This document shows, in pieces, positions 43,933 to 53,194 of a stretch of DNA of 64,000 nucleotides. The notes under the pieces were generated by a model, which did no database searches, was not told the origin of the DNA, and worked only from the letters and a program-made list of their open reading frames with translations. Location: the NCBI GenBank assembly GCA_900163555.1, contig FUHX01000041.1, positions 17,316 to 81,315 on the forward strand, read 5' to 3'. A program made the position numbers and the translations under genes. The DNA comes from Actinomycetales bacterium JB111. Lineage in GTDB: Bacteria; Actinomycetota; Actinomycetes; Actinomycetales; Actinomycetaceae. Numbering within the stretch: the stretch's first letter is position 1; every line of letters starts with the position of its first letter.

Positions 43933-44886
43933 ATGGCAGACACAGTCAGCTTCGGCGAGCCGATGGTGGAGTTCAACTCCGAGTCCGTCGGCGGCCCGCG
44001 ATCGGGCTCCCTGTTCTCCACCGGATTCGGCGGCGACTCCTCGAACTTCGCGGTCGCGGCGAGCCGCCTCGGCGCGCGGTCGGGCTACCTGACGAAGGTC
44101 GGCTCGGACGTCTTCGGCGCGCTGCTGCAGCAGATGTGGCACGACGAGGGCGTGGACGCCTCCGAGGTCATCGTCGACGACGCACGGCCGACGGGCCTGT
44201 ACTACATCATGCGGTACGGGGCGACGAGCGAGTTCGTGTACCGCCGCTCCGGCTCCGCCGCCTCCACGCTCACGCCGGACGACATCCCGGAGGGCTGGAT
44301 CGAGAAGGCCAAGGTCCTGCACGTCACCGGCATCACGCAGGCGATCAGCCCCAGCGCGTCGGACACGGTGTTCGCCGCGATCGACCGGGCGCGGGCCGCG
44401 CGGGTGAAGATCGCCTACGACCCGAACATCCGCCCCGCGATCTGGCCGCTGCACACGGCGCGGGCGGTCGCCAGGTACACGATCTCGATGGTCGACGTCG
44501 CCCTGCCGAACCTCGAGGAGGGCCGGATGCTCACCGGCTACGAGGACCCGCGCGCGATCACCGAGGAGCTCCTCGCCCTCGGCGTCCCGCTCGTCGTCCT
44601 CAAGATGGGCGGCGCCGGCGCGATCGTGGCGACGCCGGACAGCTACGTGCCGGTCGAGTCCGTCCCCGTGCGGGCCGTCGACCCGACGGGCGCCGGCGAC
44701 ACGTTCGACGCGGCGTTCGCGGTGTCGATGGTCGAGGGCCGGGACCCGGTCGAGGGCGCCCGCTTCGCGGCCGCGGCGGCCTCCGAGGTGGTCCGCTCCC
44801 TCGGCGCGGTCACGCCGATCCCCACGCGGCGGCGTGCCGACGAGCTCTACGCGGAGCTCGCAGGAGCCGCGGCGGAGGCCGGCTGA
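43933..44886 (+). CDS. PfkB-family sugar kinase (2-keto-3-deoxygluconate kinase-like)
   Basis: A 317-residue ribokinase/PfkB kinase. N-terminal GEPMVEFN and FGGDSSNFAVAASRLGA resemble KdgK. The C-terminal signature is DPTGAGDTFDAAFAVS with the catalytic Asp in GAGDT. It begins two bases after the RraA stop. With the KDPG aldolase it would phosphorylate a 2-keto-3-deoxy sugar acid and cleave it to pyruvate and a triose phosphate. It is the last gene of the operon. Confidence 0.88.
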   Translation: MADTVSFGEPMVEFNSESVGGPRSGSLFSTGFGGDSSNFAVAASRLGARSGYLTKVGSDVFGALLQQMWHDEGVDASEVIVDDARPTGLYYIMRYGATSEFVYRRSGSAASTLTPDDIPEGWIEKAKVLHVTGITQAISPSASDTVFAAIDRARAARVKIAYDPNIRPAIWPLHTARAVARYTISMVDVALPNLEEGRMLTGYEDPRAITEELLALGVPLVVLKMGGAGAIVATPDSYVPVESVPVRAVDPTGAGDTFDAAFAVSMVEGRDPVEGARFAAAAASEVVRSLGAVTPIPTRRRADELYAELAGAAAEAG

Positions 44887-44900
44887 GGGCCGGTCGACGG

Positions 44901-44922
44901 GCCGGGCGCGCTCACGCCCGGC
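44901..44922. terminator. Bidirectional terminator between pfkB and lysR
   Basis: GCCGGGCG (44901-44908) pairs with CGCCCGGC (44915-44922) around a six-base loop. The stop codon of the convergent LysR gene lies in the loop region. Confidence 0.6.
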
Positions 44923-45913
44923 GCTGGTAGCGCTGCACGGCCCGCGGCACGGGCATCTGGGAGACGAGGTCGACCAGGGCCCGCGCCGCGGGCTGCTGCG
45001 GTGCGGAGGAGTCCCAGAACACGCAGACCTGACGCCGGCTCCCGGCGTCCTTCACGGGCACGACGACGTCGGCCGGCGTGGCAGCGACGTCGGCCGCTAG
45101 GAGGTTCGTCAGACCCACGCCGAGGCCGGCCCGGGCGAGGCTGACGAGCGTGCCCGGGTCGTTCGTGCGCAGGGCGATCGCGGGCGTGAGCCCGGCGGAG
45201 AGGAAGGCGCGGTCGACCTCGTTCGGGCCGTGCGACTCGTAGTCGGAGCCGTTGGTGATGATCCGGTGCTCGGCCAGCTCGGCGAGGGCCACGTAGTCCC
45301 GTCCCGCGAGGGCGTGACCGGTGGGGACGACCGCGACGAGCGGCTCCTCCCACAGCACGTGGTGCTGCAGGGTCGGCTCGGCCACCACGGGGAGCAGCGG
45401 GCGGAGCGCGAGGTCGGCGTCGCCCTCGCGCAGCGCGGTCGCAAGGAACGGCGCCGCCGTCTCCACGAGCTCGACCGACACGCCGGGGTACAGCTCGCCG
45501 AACTTCACCAGGAGGTCGGGGCCGAAGGCCGCGCCGACCGACGGGTACCAACCGAGCCGCACCCGACCGCGCAGGTGACCGATCACGTGCTGGACCGATG
45601 TGGTGCCCGCCTCGAGGTCCTGGACTACCCGCCGCGCGTGCTCGAGGTAGGCGACGCCCGCGTCCGTGAGCCGCACCGGACGCGCCTTGCGGTCGAAGAG
45701 CTGGGCGCCCAGGTGCCGCTCGAGGTCCGCGATGTGGCTGCTGATGCGGGGCTGGCTGCGGAACGTGTGCTCGGCGGCCGCCGCGAACCCGCCGAAGTCG
45801 ACAACGCTCAGGTAGCTCGTGAGCCACTCGAACCGGTAGTTGTCGATCCCGCTGGCCTGGGTGTCCATGGAGGTGGTCGAACCGTCCTTGCTCGTCGTCG
45901 AGGGTGGAATCAT
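44912..45913 (-). CDS. LysR-family transcriptional regulator (candidate regulator of the KDG operon)
   Basis: A 333-residue LysR regulator. The winged helix spans about residues 20-80: YRFEWLTSYLSVVDFGGFAAAAEHTFRSQ, then RISSHIADLERHLGAQLFDR, although the recognition helix has RSQPRISS instead of the commoner QPALS form. The effector domain follows (RVRLGWYPSVGAAFGPDLL). I chose the ATG read leftwards from 45913; an internal ATG at 45868 is possible. It converges on the ABC/KDG operon and diverges from argC. Regulation of the adjacent catabolic operon is inferred from proximity only. Confidence 0.85.
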   Translation of the reverse strand: MIPPSTTSKDGSTTSMDTQASGIDNYRFEWLTSYLSVVDFGGFAAAAEHTFRSQPRISSHIADLERHLGAQLFDRKARPVRLTDAGVAYLEHARRVVQDLEAGTTSVQHVIGHLRGRVRLGWYPSVGAAFGPDLLVKFGELYPGVSVELVETAAPFLATALREGDADLALRPLLPVVAEPTLQHHVLWEEPLVAVVPTGHALAGRDYVALAELAEHRIITNGSDYESHGPNEVDRAFLSAGLTPAIALRTNDPGTLVSLARAGLGVGLTNLLAADVAATPADVVVPVKDAGSRRQVCVFWDSSAPQQPAARALVDLVSQMPVPRAVQRYQRRA

Positions 45914-45984
45914 CCGCGCCGCCAGTGTAGGAACTTGGTCGGGGAAGCGGCCCCGGTGCCCGCGACCGCATGGTTCGATGCATG

Positions 45985-46002
45985 TCTGCATAGAAATGCG
46001 AG
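45985..46002. promoter_or_regulatory. ARG box (ArgR operator) at the argC promoter
   Basis: TGCATAGAAATGCG (45987-46000) matches the ARG-box half-site arrangement TGNAT-N4-ATNCA with only the last position off. A further TGCAT occurs at 45979. It covers the -35 zone of the argC promoter (-10 at 46009-46014), so bound ArgR would block transcription. argR itself is in the operon. Confidence 0.65.
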
Positions 46003-46008
46003 CGGGTG

Positions 46009-46021
46009 TACGATCATGCAA
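46009..46021 (+). promoter_or_regulatory. -10 element giving a leaderless argC transcript
   Basis: TACGAT at 46009-46014, six bases, then ATG 46021. It overlaps neither the ARG box nor a ribosome-binding site and drives argCJBDRG. Confidence 0.6.
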
Positions 46022-47085
46022 TGTCGTTCTCCATCGCCGTCGCCGGCGCCTCCGGGTACGCCGGGGGAGAGGTGCTGCGCCTCGCGCTCGCCCACCCCGA
46101 GCTGACCGTCGGCGCCCTGACCGCCAACTCCTCCGCGGGCGACCCGCTCGGCCGTCACCAGCCGCACCTCGCCCCGCTCGCCGACCGCGAGCTCGAGGCG
46201 ACGAGCGCCGAGCGCCTCGCCGAGCACGACGTCGTCGTCCTCGGCCTGCCGCACGGCGCCTCCGGTGCCGTCACCGCGGAGCTGGAGGCCCTCGGGTACG
46301 ACGGGATCGTCGTCGATCTCGGCGCCGACCACCGCCTGACCGACCCCGCGGCGTGGACCGACTTCTACGGGTCCGAGCACGCGGGCGCCTGGCCGTACGG
46401 CATGCCGGAGCTCCTGCACGCGGGCGAATCGGCCGCCGTCGCCCAGCGCGCGGAGCTGTCCGCCGCCCGCCGGATCGCCGTCCCCGGCTGCAACGTCACG
46501 GCGGTCACGCTCGCGATGCAGGCCGGGATCTCGGCCGGGGTCGTGGACGCGTCCGACGTCGTCGCGGTCCTCGCGGTCGGGTACTCCGGCGCGGGGAAGT
46601 CGCGGGGGCCGCACCTCACGGCCGCCGAGGCTGCCGGGAACCTCCAGCCGTACGGCGTGGGCGGCGTGCACCGGCACGTCCCCGAGATCGAGCAGAACTT
46701 CCGGCTCGCCGGGGCGCCGTCGGTCGGACTGTCCTTCACGCCCGTGCTCGCGCCGGTCTCCCGCGGCATTCTCGCCACGGTCAGCGCCCCGCTCGCCGAC
46801 GGCAGCTCGGCCGCGGACGTCGCCGACGCCTGGCGCGCGGCCTACGGCGACGAGCCCGTCGTGCGGATTCTGCCCGAGGGCGCCTGGCCGTCCACCGCGT
46901 CGGTCACGGGCGCGAACGCCGCCACGGTGCAGGTCGCCGTCGACGAGCGCGCGGGCCGGGTCGTCGCGATCTGTGCGATCGACAACCTCGTCAAGGGCAC
47001 CGCCGGCGCGGCCCTCCAGTCCCTCAACCTCGCCCTTGGCCTGCCCGAGACCCTGGGCCTGTCCACGATCGGAGTCGCCCCGTGA
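46021..47085 (+). CDS. argC: N-acetyl-gamma-glutamyl-phosphate reductase
   Basis: NADPH-dependent reductase of the third arginine-synthesis step (354 residues). The N-terminal nucleotide-binding motif is [15 protein letters not shown]. The active-site cysteine lies in [14 protein letters not shown] and the catalytic histidine in the HRHVPEIEQ region. I chose ATG 46021, which has the leaderless promoter, instead of the upstream in-frame GTG at 46006, which lies before the -10 itself. Overlaps argJ by GTGA. Confidence 0.96.
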   Translation: MSFSIAVAGASGYAGGEVLRLALAHPELTVGALTANSSAGDPLGRHQPHLAPLADRELEATSAERLAEHDVVVLGLPHGASGAVTAELEALGYDGIVVDLGADHRLTDPAAWTDFYGSEHAGAWPYGMPELLHAGESAAVAQRAELSAARRIAVPGCNVTAVTLAMQAGISAGVVDASDVVAVLAVGYSGAGKSRGPHLTAAEAAGNLQPYGVGGVHRHVPEIEQNFRLAGAPSVGLSFTPVLAPVSRGILATVSAPLADGSSAADVADAWRAAYGDEPVVRILPEGAWPSTASVTGANAATVQVAVDERAGRVVAICAIDNLVKGTAGAALQSLNLALGLPETLGLSTIGVAP

Positions 47086-48245
47086 GCATCACGTCCCCCG
47101 CGGGATTCCGTGCCACCGGCGTCACCGCCGGCCTCAAGTCCTCCGGCACGCCCGACGTCGCGCTCGTCGTCAACGACGGCCCGCTCCGGGTCGGTGCAGG
47201 CGTGTTCACCACGAACCGCATCGAGGCCGCGCCGGTCACCTGGTCCCGCCAGGTCGTCGCCGACGGCCGCGTGGACGCGGTCGTCCTCAACTCCGGCGGC
47301 GCCAACGCGGCCACCGGCCCGGAGGGCTTCGCGGACACCCACGCCACCGCCGAGCACGTGGCCGAGACCCTCGGGATCTCGGCCGGCGACGTCGTCGTCT
47401 GCTCGACCGGCCTCATCGGCGAACGCCTCCCGATGGACCTGCTCACCGCCGGCATCACGGCCGCCGCCCAGGGCCTCTCGCCCGACGGCGGACGGGATGC
47501 GGCCGAGGCCATCAGGACCACCGACACGGTGGCCAAGGAGGCGCTTGCGAGCCGCGACGGCTTCAGCGTCGGCGGCATGGCCAAGGGCGCGGGCATGCTC
47601 GCGCCGGGACTGGCCACGATGCTCGTCGTCCTCACGACGGACGCCGTCGTCGACGCCGACACCGCCGCCGCCGCGCTGCGTGCGGCCACGGCCACGACCT
47701 TCGACCGCGTCGACTCCGACGGCTGCATGTCGACGAACGACACGGTCGTCCTCCTCGCCTCCGGAGCCTCGGGCGTCACGCCGAGCGAGTCGGACCTGTT
47801 CTCCGCGGTCGAGGAGGTCAGCGCGAACCTCGCCCGCCAGCTCGTCGCGGACGCCGAGGGTGCCTCGCACGACGTCGCGGTCACCGTGAAGGGCGCGACG
47901 AGCGAGGACGCCGCCCTCGCGGTCGCCCGCGCGATCACCCGCTCGAACCTCCTCAAGGCCGCCATCTTCGGCAACGACCCGAACTGGGGCCGCGTCATCG
48001 CCTCGGCCGGAACGGTTCCCGAGGAGGTCGCCCCCTTCGACCCGAGAAGGATCGACGTCAGCATCAACGGCGTCATGGTCTGCAGGAACGCCGGGGTGGG
48101 GGAGGACCGCACGCTCGTCGACCTGGCCGCGGACCGCGAGGTCCTCATCGACGTGTTCCTGCACGCGGGCGACGCGGAGGCGACGATCTGGACCAACGAC
48201 CTCACGCACGACTACGTCCACGAGAACAGCGCGTACTCCACATGA
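47082..48245 (+). CDS. argJ: Bifunctional ornithine acetyltransferase/N-acetylglutamate synthase
   Basis: A self-cleaving Ntn-type enzyme (387 residues) that recycles the acetyl group from acetylornithine to glutamate. Autoproteolysis would occur before T179 in [14 protein letters not shown], giving alpha and beta chains. Oxyanion residues lie in [17 protein letters not shown]-terminal substrate-binding region is present ([13 protein letters not shown]). GTG overlaps the argC stop. Mono- versus bifunctionality cannot be read from sequence. Confidence 0.95.
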   Translation: MSITSPAGFRATGVTAGLKSSGTPDVALVVNDGPLRVGAGVFTTNRIEAAPVTWSRQVVADGRVDAVVLNSGGANAATGPEGFADTHATAEHVAETLGISAGDVVVCSTGLIGERLPMDLLTAGITAAAQGLSPDGGRDAAEAIRTTDTVAKEALASRDGFSVGGMAKGAGMLAPGLATMLVVLTTDAVVDADTAAAALRAATATTFDRVDSDGCMSTNDTVVLLASGASGVTPSESDLFSAVEEVSANLARQLVADAEGASHDVAVTVKGATSEDAALAVARAITRSNLLKAAIFGNDPNWGRVIASAGTVPEEVAPFDPRRIDVSINGVMVCRNAGVGEDRTLVDLAADREVLIDVFLHAGDAEATIWTNDLTHDYVHENSAYST

Positions 48246-49276
48246 GCACCGAGAACACGAGCGGCCCGAGTACGAGCGGCCCGAGCACGAGCGCTCCGAG
48301 CACCGAGGCGCCGGCCGTGCAGGTCCCGCCCGCGCCGACCCACGCCCTCGACACCGACCGCGGCCTCTTCCCGTACCAGAAGGCGGAGGTGCTTATCCAG
48401 GCCCTGCCGTGGCTGCAGCACTTCGCGGGCGCCCGCGTCGTCATCAAGTACGGCGGCAACGCCATGATCGACGAAGACCTCAAGCGCGCCTTCGCGCAGG
48501 ATGTGCTGTTCCTGCGCCAGGTCGGGCTGCGCCCCGTGGTCGTGCACGGCGGCGGCCCGCAGATCTCGTCCATGCTCGGCCGCCTCGGCATCGCCTCCGA
48601 GTTCCGCGGCGGCCTGCGGGTGACGTCCGCGGAGGCCATGGACGTCGTCCGCATGGTGCTCACCGGGCAGGTGCAGCGCGAGCTCGTCACCCTGCTCAAC
48701 CACGACGTCGCCCACGCGGTCGGCCTGTCCGGGGAGGACGGCGGGCTGCTGCTCGCCCGGCGCCGCCAGGCCGACGTCGACGGCGAGCGGGTGGACATCG
48801 GGCACGTCGGCGACGTCGTGACCGTCAACCCGGACGCCGTCACCGACCTGCTCGACGCCGGCCGGATCCCCGTCATCTCGACCGTCGCGGTCGACGCCGA
48901 GGACACCGGCGAGGTCCTCAACGTCAACGCGGACACCGCTGCCGCGGCGATCGCGGCGTCGATCGGTGCGCGCAAGCTCATCGTGCTGACCGACGTCGAG
49001 GGCCTGTACGCGAGCTGGCCCGACCGCTCGAGCCTGCTGTCCCAGATCCGCGCCGACCGCCTGGCCGCCATGCTTCCCGACCTGCAGTCCGGCATGGTCC
49101 CCAAGATGGAGGCCTGCCTGCGGGCGGTCGAGGCCGGCGTGCCGCAGGCGCACGTCATCGACGGACGGCAGCAGCACTCGATGCTGCTCGAGATCTTCAC
49201 GGACGAGGGGGTGGGCACCCTGGTGCTGCCCGACACCGCCACCACGAGCCACGAACTGAAGAGGGAACAGGCATGA
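48242..49276 (+). CDS. argB: N-acetylglutamate kinase with extended N-terminus
   Basis: Phosphorylates N-acetylglutamate, typically the arginine-feedback step (344 residues, about 45 longer than usual). The first 30 residues are low-complexity, with GPSTS repeated. The N-terminal helix [16 protein letters not shown], found in arginine-sensitive hexameric enzymes, follows. Nucleotide and substrate motifs are [37 protein letters not shown] and [14 protein letters not shown] overlaps argJ. Confidence 0.95.
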   Translation: MSTENTSGPSTSGPSTSAPSTEAPAVQVPPAPTHALDTDRGLFPYQKAEVLIQALPWLQHFAGARVVIKYGGNAMIDEDLKRAFAQDVLFLRQVGLRPVVVHGGGPQISSMLGRLGIASEFRGGLRVTSAEAMDVVRMVLTGQVQRELVTLLNHDVAHAVGLSGEDGGLLLARRRQADVDGERVDIGHVGDVVTVNPDAVTDLLDAGRIPVISTVAVDAEDTGEVLNVNADTAAAAIAASIGARKLIVLTDVEGLYASWPDRSSLLSQIRADRLAAMLPDLQSGMVPKMEACLRAVEAGVPQAHVIDGRQQHSMLLEIFTDEGVGTLVLPDTATTSHELKREQA

Positions 49277-50619
49277 GCGAGAACCCCACGACCGACCCGA
49301 CCGCGCAGCACGCCGACGGCGCCGGGACGACGCCGGGAGACGCGCAGCCGCCCGCCGAGCCGACCTGGCAGGACCGCTACACCGGTTCGCTCATGAACAC
49401 GTTCGGCACGCCGCGGCTCGCCCTGGTCTCCGGCTCCGGCGCGCGCGTCACGGACTCGACCGGCCGGGAGTACCTCGACCTGCTCGGTGGCATCGCCGTC
49501 CTCTCCCTCGGTCACGGCCACCCGGCGCTGGTCGGTGCGGTCGCCGACCAGGTGGCCACGCTCGGCCACGTCTCGAACTTCTTCGCGTCCCGGCCCCAGA
49601 TCGCGCTCGCGGAGCGGCTGCTCGCGATCGTCAGCCCCGGCGGCGCGCCCGAGGGCTCGCGCGTGTTCCTCTCGAACTCCGGCACGGAGGCGAACGAGGC
49701 GGCGCTGAAGATGATCCGCCGGCACGCGGGGGAGCGGGCCGGGCGGATCCTCGCCCTGGAGGGCGCGTTCCACGGCCGCACGCTGGGCGCGCTCTCGATC
49801 ACCGCCAAGGCCGCCTATCGCGAGCCGTTCGCCCCGTTCGGCCCGCAGGTCACGTTCATCGCGCCGGGCGACATGGAGGCGCTGCACCGCGAGCTGGCCG
49901 CAGGCGACGTCGCGGGACTCGTCCTCGAGCCGATCCAGGGCGAGGCCGGCGTGCGTCCCCTGCCCGACGGCTACCTCGCCGAGGCGACCCGCGCCGCGCA
50001 GCAGGCCGGCGCGCTGGTCGTCCTGGACGAGATCCAGACCGGCGTCGGCCGCACGGGTGCCTGGATGGCCCACCACCTGCCCGAGGCGGGCGGCATCACC
50101 CCCGACGTCGTCACCCTCGCCAAGGGGCTCGGCGGCGGCATGCCGATCGGCGCCACGATCGCGCTCGGCGAGCACGCGGCGAGCCTCCTGACCCCCGGAG
50201 CGCACGGCACCACCTTCGGCGGCAACCCCGTGTCCGCCGCGGCTGCGCTCGCGGTCCTCGACGTCGTCGGGGCGCCGGGCTTCCTCGACGAGGTCACGGC
50301 GACCGGGAAGGTCCTCGCCGACGGCATTGCCTCGCTCGGCAGTCCGCTCGTCGACAGCGTGCGCGGCCGCGGGCTCCTGCTCGCTGTCCAGCTGACCGGC
50401 GAGCACTCGGCCGCCGTGGCGGCGGCCGCCCAGGACGCCGGGCTCATCGTCAACCCCGTCACGCCGGACGCGATCCGCCTCGCGCCGCCGCTCGTCCTCA
50501 CCCAGGACGAGGCGGCCGACGCCGTCGCCCGCTTCTCCGAGGCCCTCGACCGGGTCGGCCGGCAGCTCGCGACCAGCGGGGCGGACGGGGACGGCCACGC
50601 GCCAGGGGCGGAGCGATGA
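49273..50619 (+). CDS. argD: Acetylornithine aminotransferase
   Basis: A class III PLP aminotransferase (448 residues). Key segments are [19 protein letters not shown], the [14 protein letters not shown] block, [13 protein letters not shown] (PLP-binding Asp), [14 protein letters not shown] (Schiff-base Lys) and [15 protein letters not shown]. About 30 polar residues precede the core. It is followed directly by argR. In most actinobacterial clusters argF intervenes here, and it is missing. Confidence 0.95.
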   Translation: MSENPTTDPTAQHADGAGTTPGDAQPPAEPTWQDRYTGSLMNTFGTPRLALVSGSGARVTDSTGREYLDLLGGIAVLSLGHGHPALVGAVADQVATLGHVSNFFASRPQIALAERLLAIVSPGGAPEGSRVFLSNSGTEANEAALKMIRRHAGERAGRILALEGAFHGRTLGALSITAKAAYREPFAPFGPQVTFIAPGDMEALHRELAAGDVAGLVLEPIQGEAGVRPLPDGYLAEATRAAQQAGALVVLDEIQTGVGRTGAWMAHHLPEAGGITPDVVTLAKGLGGGMPIGATIALGEHAASLLTPGAHGTTFGGNPVSAAAALAVLDVVGAPGFLDEVTATGKVLADGIASLGSPLVDSVRGRGLLLAVQLTGEHSAAVAAAAQDAGLIVNPVTPDAIRLAPPLVLTQDEAADAVARFSEALDRVGRQLATSGADGDGHAPGAER

Positions 50620-51158
50620 GCGCGCCGTCGACCCGCGCTGCCCGGCACGCCCTGGTCGAGCGGCTGATCGCGACCGTCCGCGTGCACTCGCAGGCCGAGC
50701 TGCGCACGCTGCTCGCCGAGGAGGGTGTCGAGGTCACCCAGACCACGGTGTCCCGGGACCTCGACGAGCTGCGCGCCGTCAAGGTCCGCGACTCCACCGG
50801 CCAGCAGGTGTACGCACTGCGGGACGCGGGCGCGTACTCGAGTGAGAGCGAGCACGTGCACGCCCGGCTCGAGCGGTGGTGCCAGGAGGTGCTCATCGGC
50901 GCCGACCACGCGGAAAACCTCGCCGTCATGCGGACCCCGCCCGGCGCCGCGCAGCTGCTCGCCTCCGCGATCGACCTGTCGTCCCTTCCGGACGTGCTCG
51001 GGTGCGTCGCGGGCGACGATACGGTTCTTGTCATCACGCGCTCCGAGCCCGTGGCCGGCGCACTCGTCACTCGACTCCTCGCCCTCGCGAAGGGCACGTC
51101 GACCTCCACCCCCGATGGGGACTCATCAGGCCTCACAGCCGAAAGGAAGAACGCATGA
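50616..51158 (+). CDS. argR: Arginine repressor
   Basis: A 180-residue ArgR/AhrC. The N-terminal winged helix (about 8-75) carries the DNA-recognition [19 protein letters not shown]. The C-terminal domain has the arginine-binding, trimerising [15 protein letters not shown], where the Asp pair contacts arginine. The C-terminal 25 residues are a polar tail. ATG overlaps argD and its stop overlaps argG. It likely acts at the ARG box upstream of argC and so autoregulates. Confidence 0.95.
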   Translation: MSAPSTRAARHALVERLIATVRVHSQAELRTLLAEEGVEVTQTTVSRDLDELRAVKVRDSTGQQVYALRDAGAYSSESEHVHARLERWCQEVLIGADHAENLAVMRTPPGAAQLLASAIDLSSLPDVLGCVAGDDTVLVITRSEPVAGALVTRLLALAKGTSTSTPDGDSSGLTAERKNA

Positions 51159-52414
51159 CCAACCCAAGCGCGTCCGCCTCCACGACCGGTTCCGGCAAGG
51201 AGCGCGTCGTCCTCGCCTACTCGGGTGGACTCGACACCTCCGTCGCCATCGGCTGGATCGGTGAGCAGACCGGCGCCGAGGTCGTCGCGGTGGCGGTCGA
51301 CGTCGGCCAGGGCGGCGAGGACCTCGAGGTCGTCCGCCAGCGTGCGCTCGACTGCGGCGCGGTCGAGGCCTACGTGGCCGACGCCCGCGACGAGTTCGCG
51401 ACCGACTACTGCATGCCCACGCTGAAGGCGCAGGGCATGTACATGAACGCCTACCCGCTGGTCTCGGCGATCTCGCGCCCGGTCATCGTCAAGCACCTCG
51501 TGCGCGCCGCGAAGCAGTTCGGCGCCACCACGGTCGCCCACGGCTGCACCGGCAAGGGCAACGACCAGGTCCGCTTCGAGGTCGGCATCACGTCGCTCGC
51601 GCCGGAGCTGAAGTGCATCGCCCCGGTGCGCGACCTCGCGCTGACCCGCGACGTCGCCATCCAGTACGCCGAGAAGCACAACCTCCCGATCGAGACGACG
51701 AAGCACAACCCGTTCTCGATCGACCAGAACGTGTGGGGCCGCGCCATCGAGACCGGCTACCTCGAGGACATCTGGAACGCGCCGACCAAGGACATCTACG
51801 CCTACACGGACGACCCGACCTACCCGCCGCTGCCGGACGAGGTCGTCATCCGTTTCGAGAAGGGCGTCCCGGTGGAGATCGACGGTCAGGCCGTCACCCC
51901 GCTGCAGGCGATCCAGGAGATGAACCGCCGCGCCGGCGCCCAGGGCGTCGGCCGGATCGACATCGTCGAGGACCGCCTCGTCGGCATCAAGTCCCGCGAG
52001 ATCTACGAGGCTCCGGGTGCGATGGCCCTCCTCGCCGCGCATGCCGAGCTCGAGAACGTCACGGTCGAGCGCGAGCTGGCCCGCTACAAGCGCCGGGTCT
52101 CCGAGCGCTGGAGCGAGCTCGTGTACGACGGCCAGTGGTTCTCGCCGCTGAAGAAGGCCCTGGACTCCTTCATCGAGGAGACCCAGACCTACGTCTCGGG
52201 CGAGATCCGGCTGACCCTGCACGGCGGCCGCGCCACGGTCACCGGCCGTCGCTCGGACAGCTCGCTGTACGACTTCAACCTCGCCACCTACGACTCGGGC
52301 GACACCTTCGACCAGTCCAGCTCCGTCGGCTTCATCGACATCTACGGGCTGACCTCGAAGCTGTCCGCCGCGCGTGACGAGAAGTTCGGCAACGGCGTGG
52401 ACTTCTTCGCCTGA
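51155..52414 (+). CDS. argG: Argininosuccinate synthase
   Basis: Ligates citrulline and aspartate with ATP (419 residues). The N-type ATP pyrophosphatase P-loop is [15 protein letters not shown]. Further landmarks are the citrulline/aspartate-binding block [16 protein letters not shown] and [17 protein letters not shown] 51155 overlaps the argR stop, and the family N-terminus supports it over upstream open frame. Last gene of the argC operon, ended by a very strong hairpin. argH lies 7.5 kb downstream behind its own start. Confidence 0.96.
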   Translation: MTNPSASASTTGSGKERVVLAYSGGLDTSVAIGWIGEQTGAEVVAVAVDVGQGGEDLEVVRQRALDCGAVEAYVADARDEFATDYCMPTLKAQGMYMNAYPLVSAISRPVIVKHLVRAAKQFGATTVAHGCTGKGNDQVRFEVGITSLAPELKCIAPVRDLALTRDVAIQYAEKHNLPIETTKHNPFSIDQNVWGRAIETGYLEDIWNAPTKDIYAYTDDPTYPPLPDEVVIRFEKGVPVEIDGQAVTPLQAIQEMNRRAGAQGVGRIDIVEDRLVGIKSREIYEAPGAMALLAAHAELENVTVERELARYKRRVSERWSELVYDGQWFSPLKKALDSFIEETQTYVSGEIRLTLHGGRATVTGRRSDSSLYDFNLATYDSGDTFDQSSSVGFIDIYGLTSKLSAARDEKFGNGVDFFA

Positions 52415-52451
52415 GCCGTCCCTCCGGGTGCCGACCGGCACCCACACCCTG

Positions 52452-52507
52452 ACGCCGAGACACCTCGGTTCGCCCCGACATGGGGACGAACCGAGGTGTC
52501 TCGGCGT
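52452..52507. terminator. Terminator hairpin after argG
   Basis: A 21-bp perfect stem (52452-52472 with 52487-52507) beginning ACGCCGAGACACCTCGGTTC, with a further CCCC/GGGG pairing in the loop. It lies between the converging argG and marR genes. Confidence 0.85.
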
Positions 52508-52520
52508 TGAGGGCGGGACG

Positions 52521-53045
52521 TCAGGTCTCGTCGGGGAGGTCGACGTCGGCGTGCAGGCGCACGAGGTCGGATCGGCAGGCGTCGAGGAAGGTTCGTAGCT
52601 GTGCGGTCTGCTGGGGGCTGAGCCGACGCACCATGGTCCGCTCGAGGTCGTCGAGCGCCGGGTCGTACCGCTGGAGGAGGTCGGCGCCCGCCTCGGTCAG
52701 CTCGACGAGGAACTGACGGCGGTTGTCAGGGTCGCGTTCACGTCGCACCAGTCCCTGACGGTGCAAGGCGGCGATGATCTCGGACATCGTCTGCGCCGTG
52801 ACGAACGACTTCCGGGCGAGCCCCGACGACGTCATGCGAGGAGTCCGGTCGAGAACCGTGAGCGCCGTGTACTGGAGCACGGTCACCCCGGAATCCTTGA
52901 GGACCTCGGCGAGTAGCGCCCGGGAGACGAGCTCGACCTCCTTGACGAGGTAGAGAAGCCGCGGCGGGTCATGGATCTCGCCGGGCTCGGTGTGCTCGGC
53001 TCGTCCGGCTCCGAGCGTGGCGCTCGTCGTGGGGACAGTGGTCAT
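52521..53045 (-). CDS. MarR-family transcriptional regulator
   Basis: A 174-residue winged-helix regulator. The DNA-binding region is about 58-115: LQYTALTVLDRTPRMTSSGLA, then TAQTMSEIIAALHRQGLVRRERDPDNRRQFLVELTEAG in outline. Long helices flank it for dimerisation. The ligand is unknown. It diverges from the binding-protein/FAD-monooxygenase pair and shares a 149-bp control region containing palindromes, so it probably represses that pair and itself. Confidence 0.88.
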   Translation of the reverse strand: MTTVPTTSATLGAGRAEHTEPGEIHDPPRLLYLVKEVELVSRALLAEVLKDSGVTVLQYTALTVLDRTPRMTSSGLARKSFVTAQTMSEIIAALHRQGLVRRERDPDNRRQFLVELTEAGADLLQRYDPALDDLERTMVRRLSPQQTAQLRTFLDACRSDLVRLHADVDLPDET

Positions 53046-53051
53046 GCACTC

Positions 53052-53129
53052 AGCCTACAAATGACAGGTTTCCTGATCAAGCATCTAGGTTATCTCGGCT
53101 GTTGACGTGGCAGAGCGCTTGACATGTCA
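53052..53129. promoter_or_regulatory. marR promoter and paired operator palindromes
   Basis: On the minus strand TTGATC (complement 53075-53080), a 17-bp spacer and TAGGCT (complement 53052-53057) stand six bases before the marR ATG: a complete leaderless promoter. The spacer contains the dyad TGACAGG-ttt-CCTGATCA (53062-53079). A second palindrome, TGACATGTCA (53120-53129), overlaps a TTGACA facing the binding-protein gene. Both are plausible MarR sites. Confidence 0.65.
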
Positions 53130-53194
53130 TCAGGGAAGCTGAAAGTCTCACGCGAGGGGCAACGGCGCCCGGCAGCATGAACAAGGGAGTTCAT

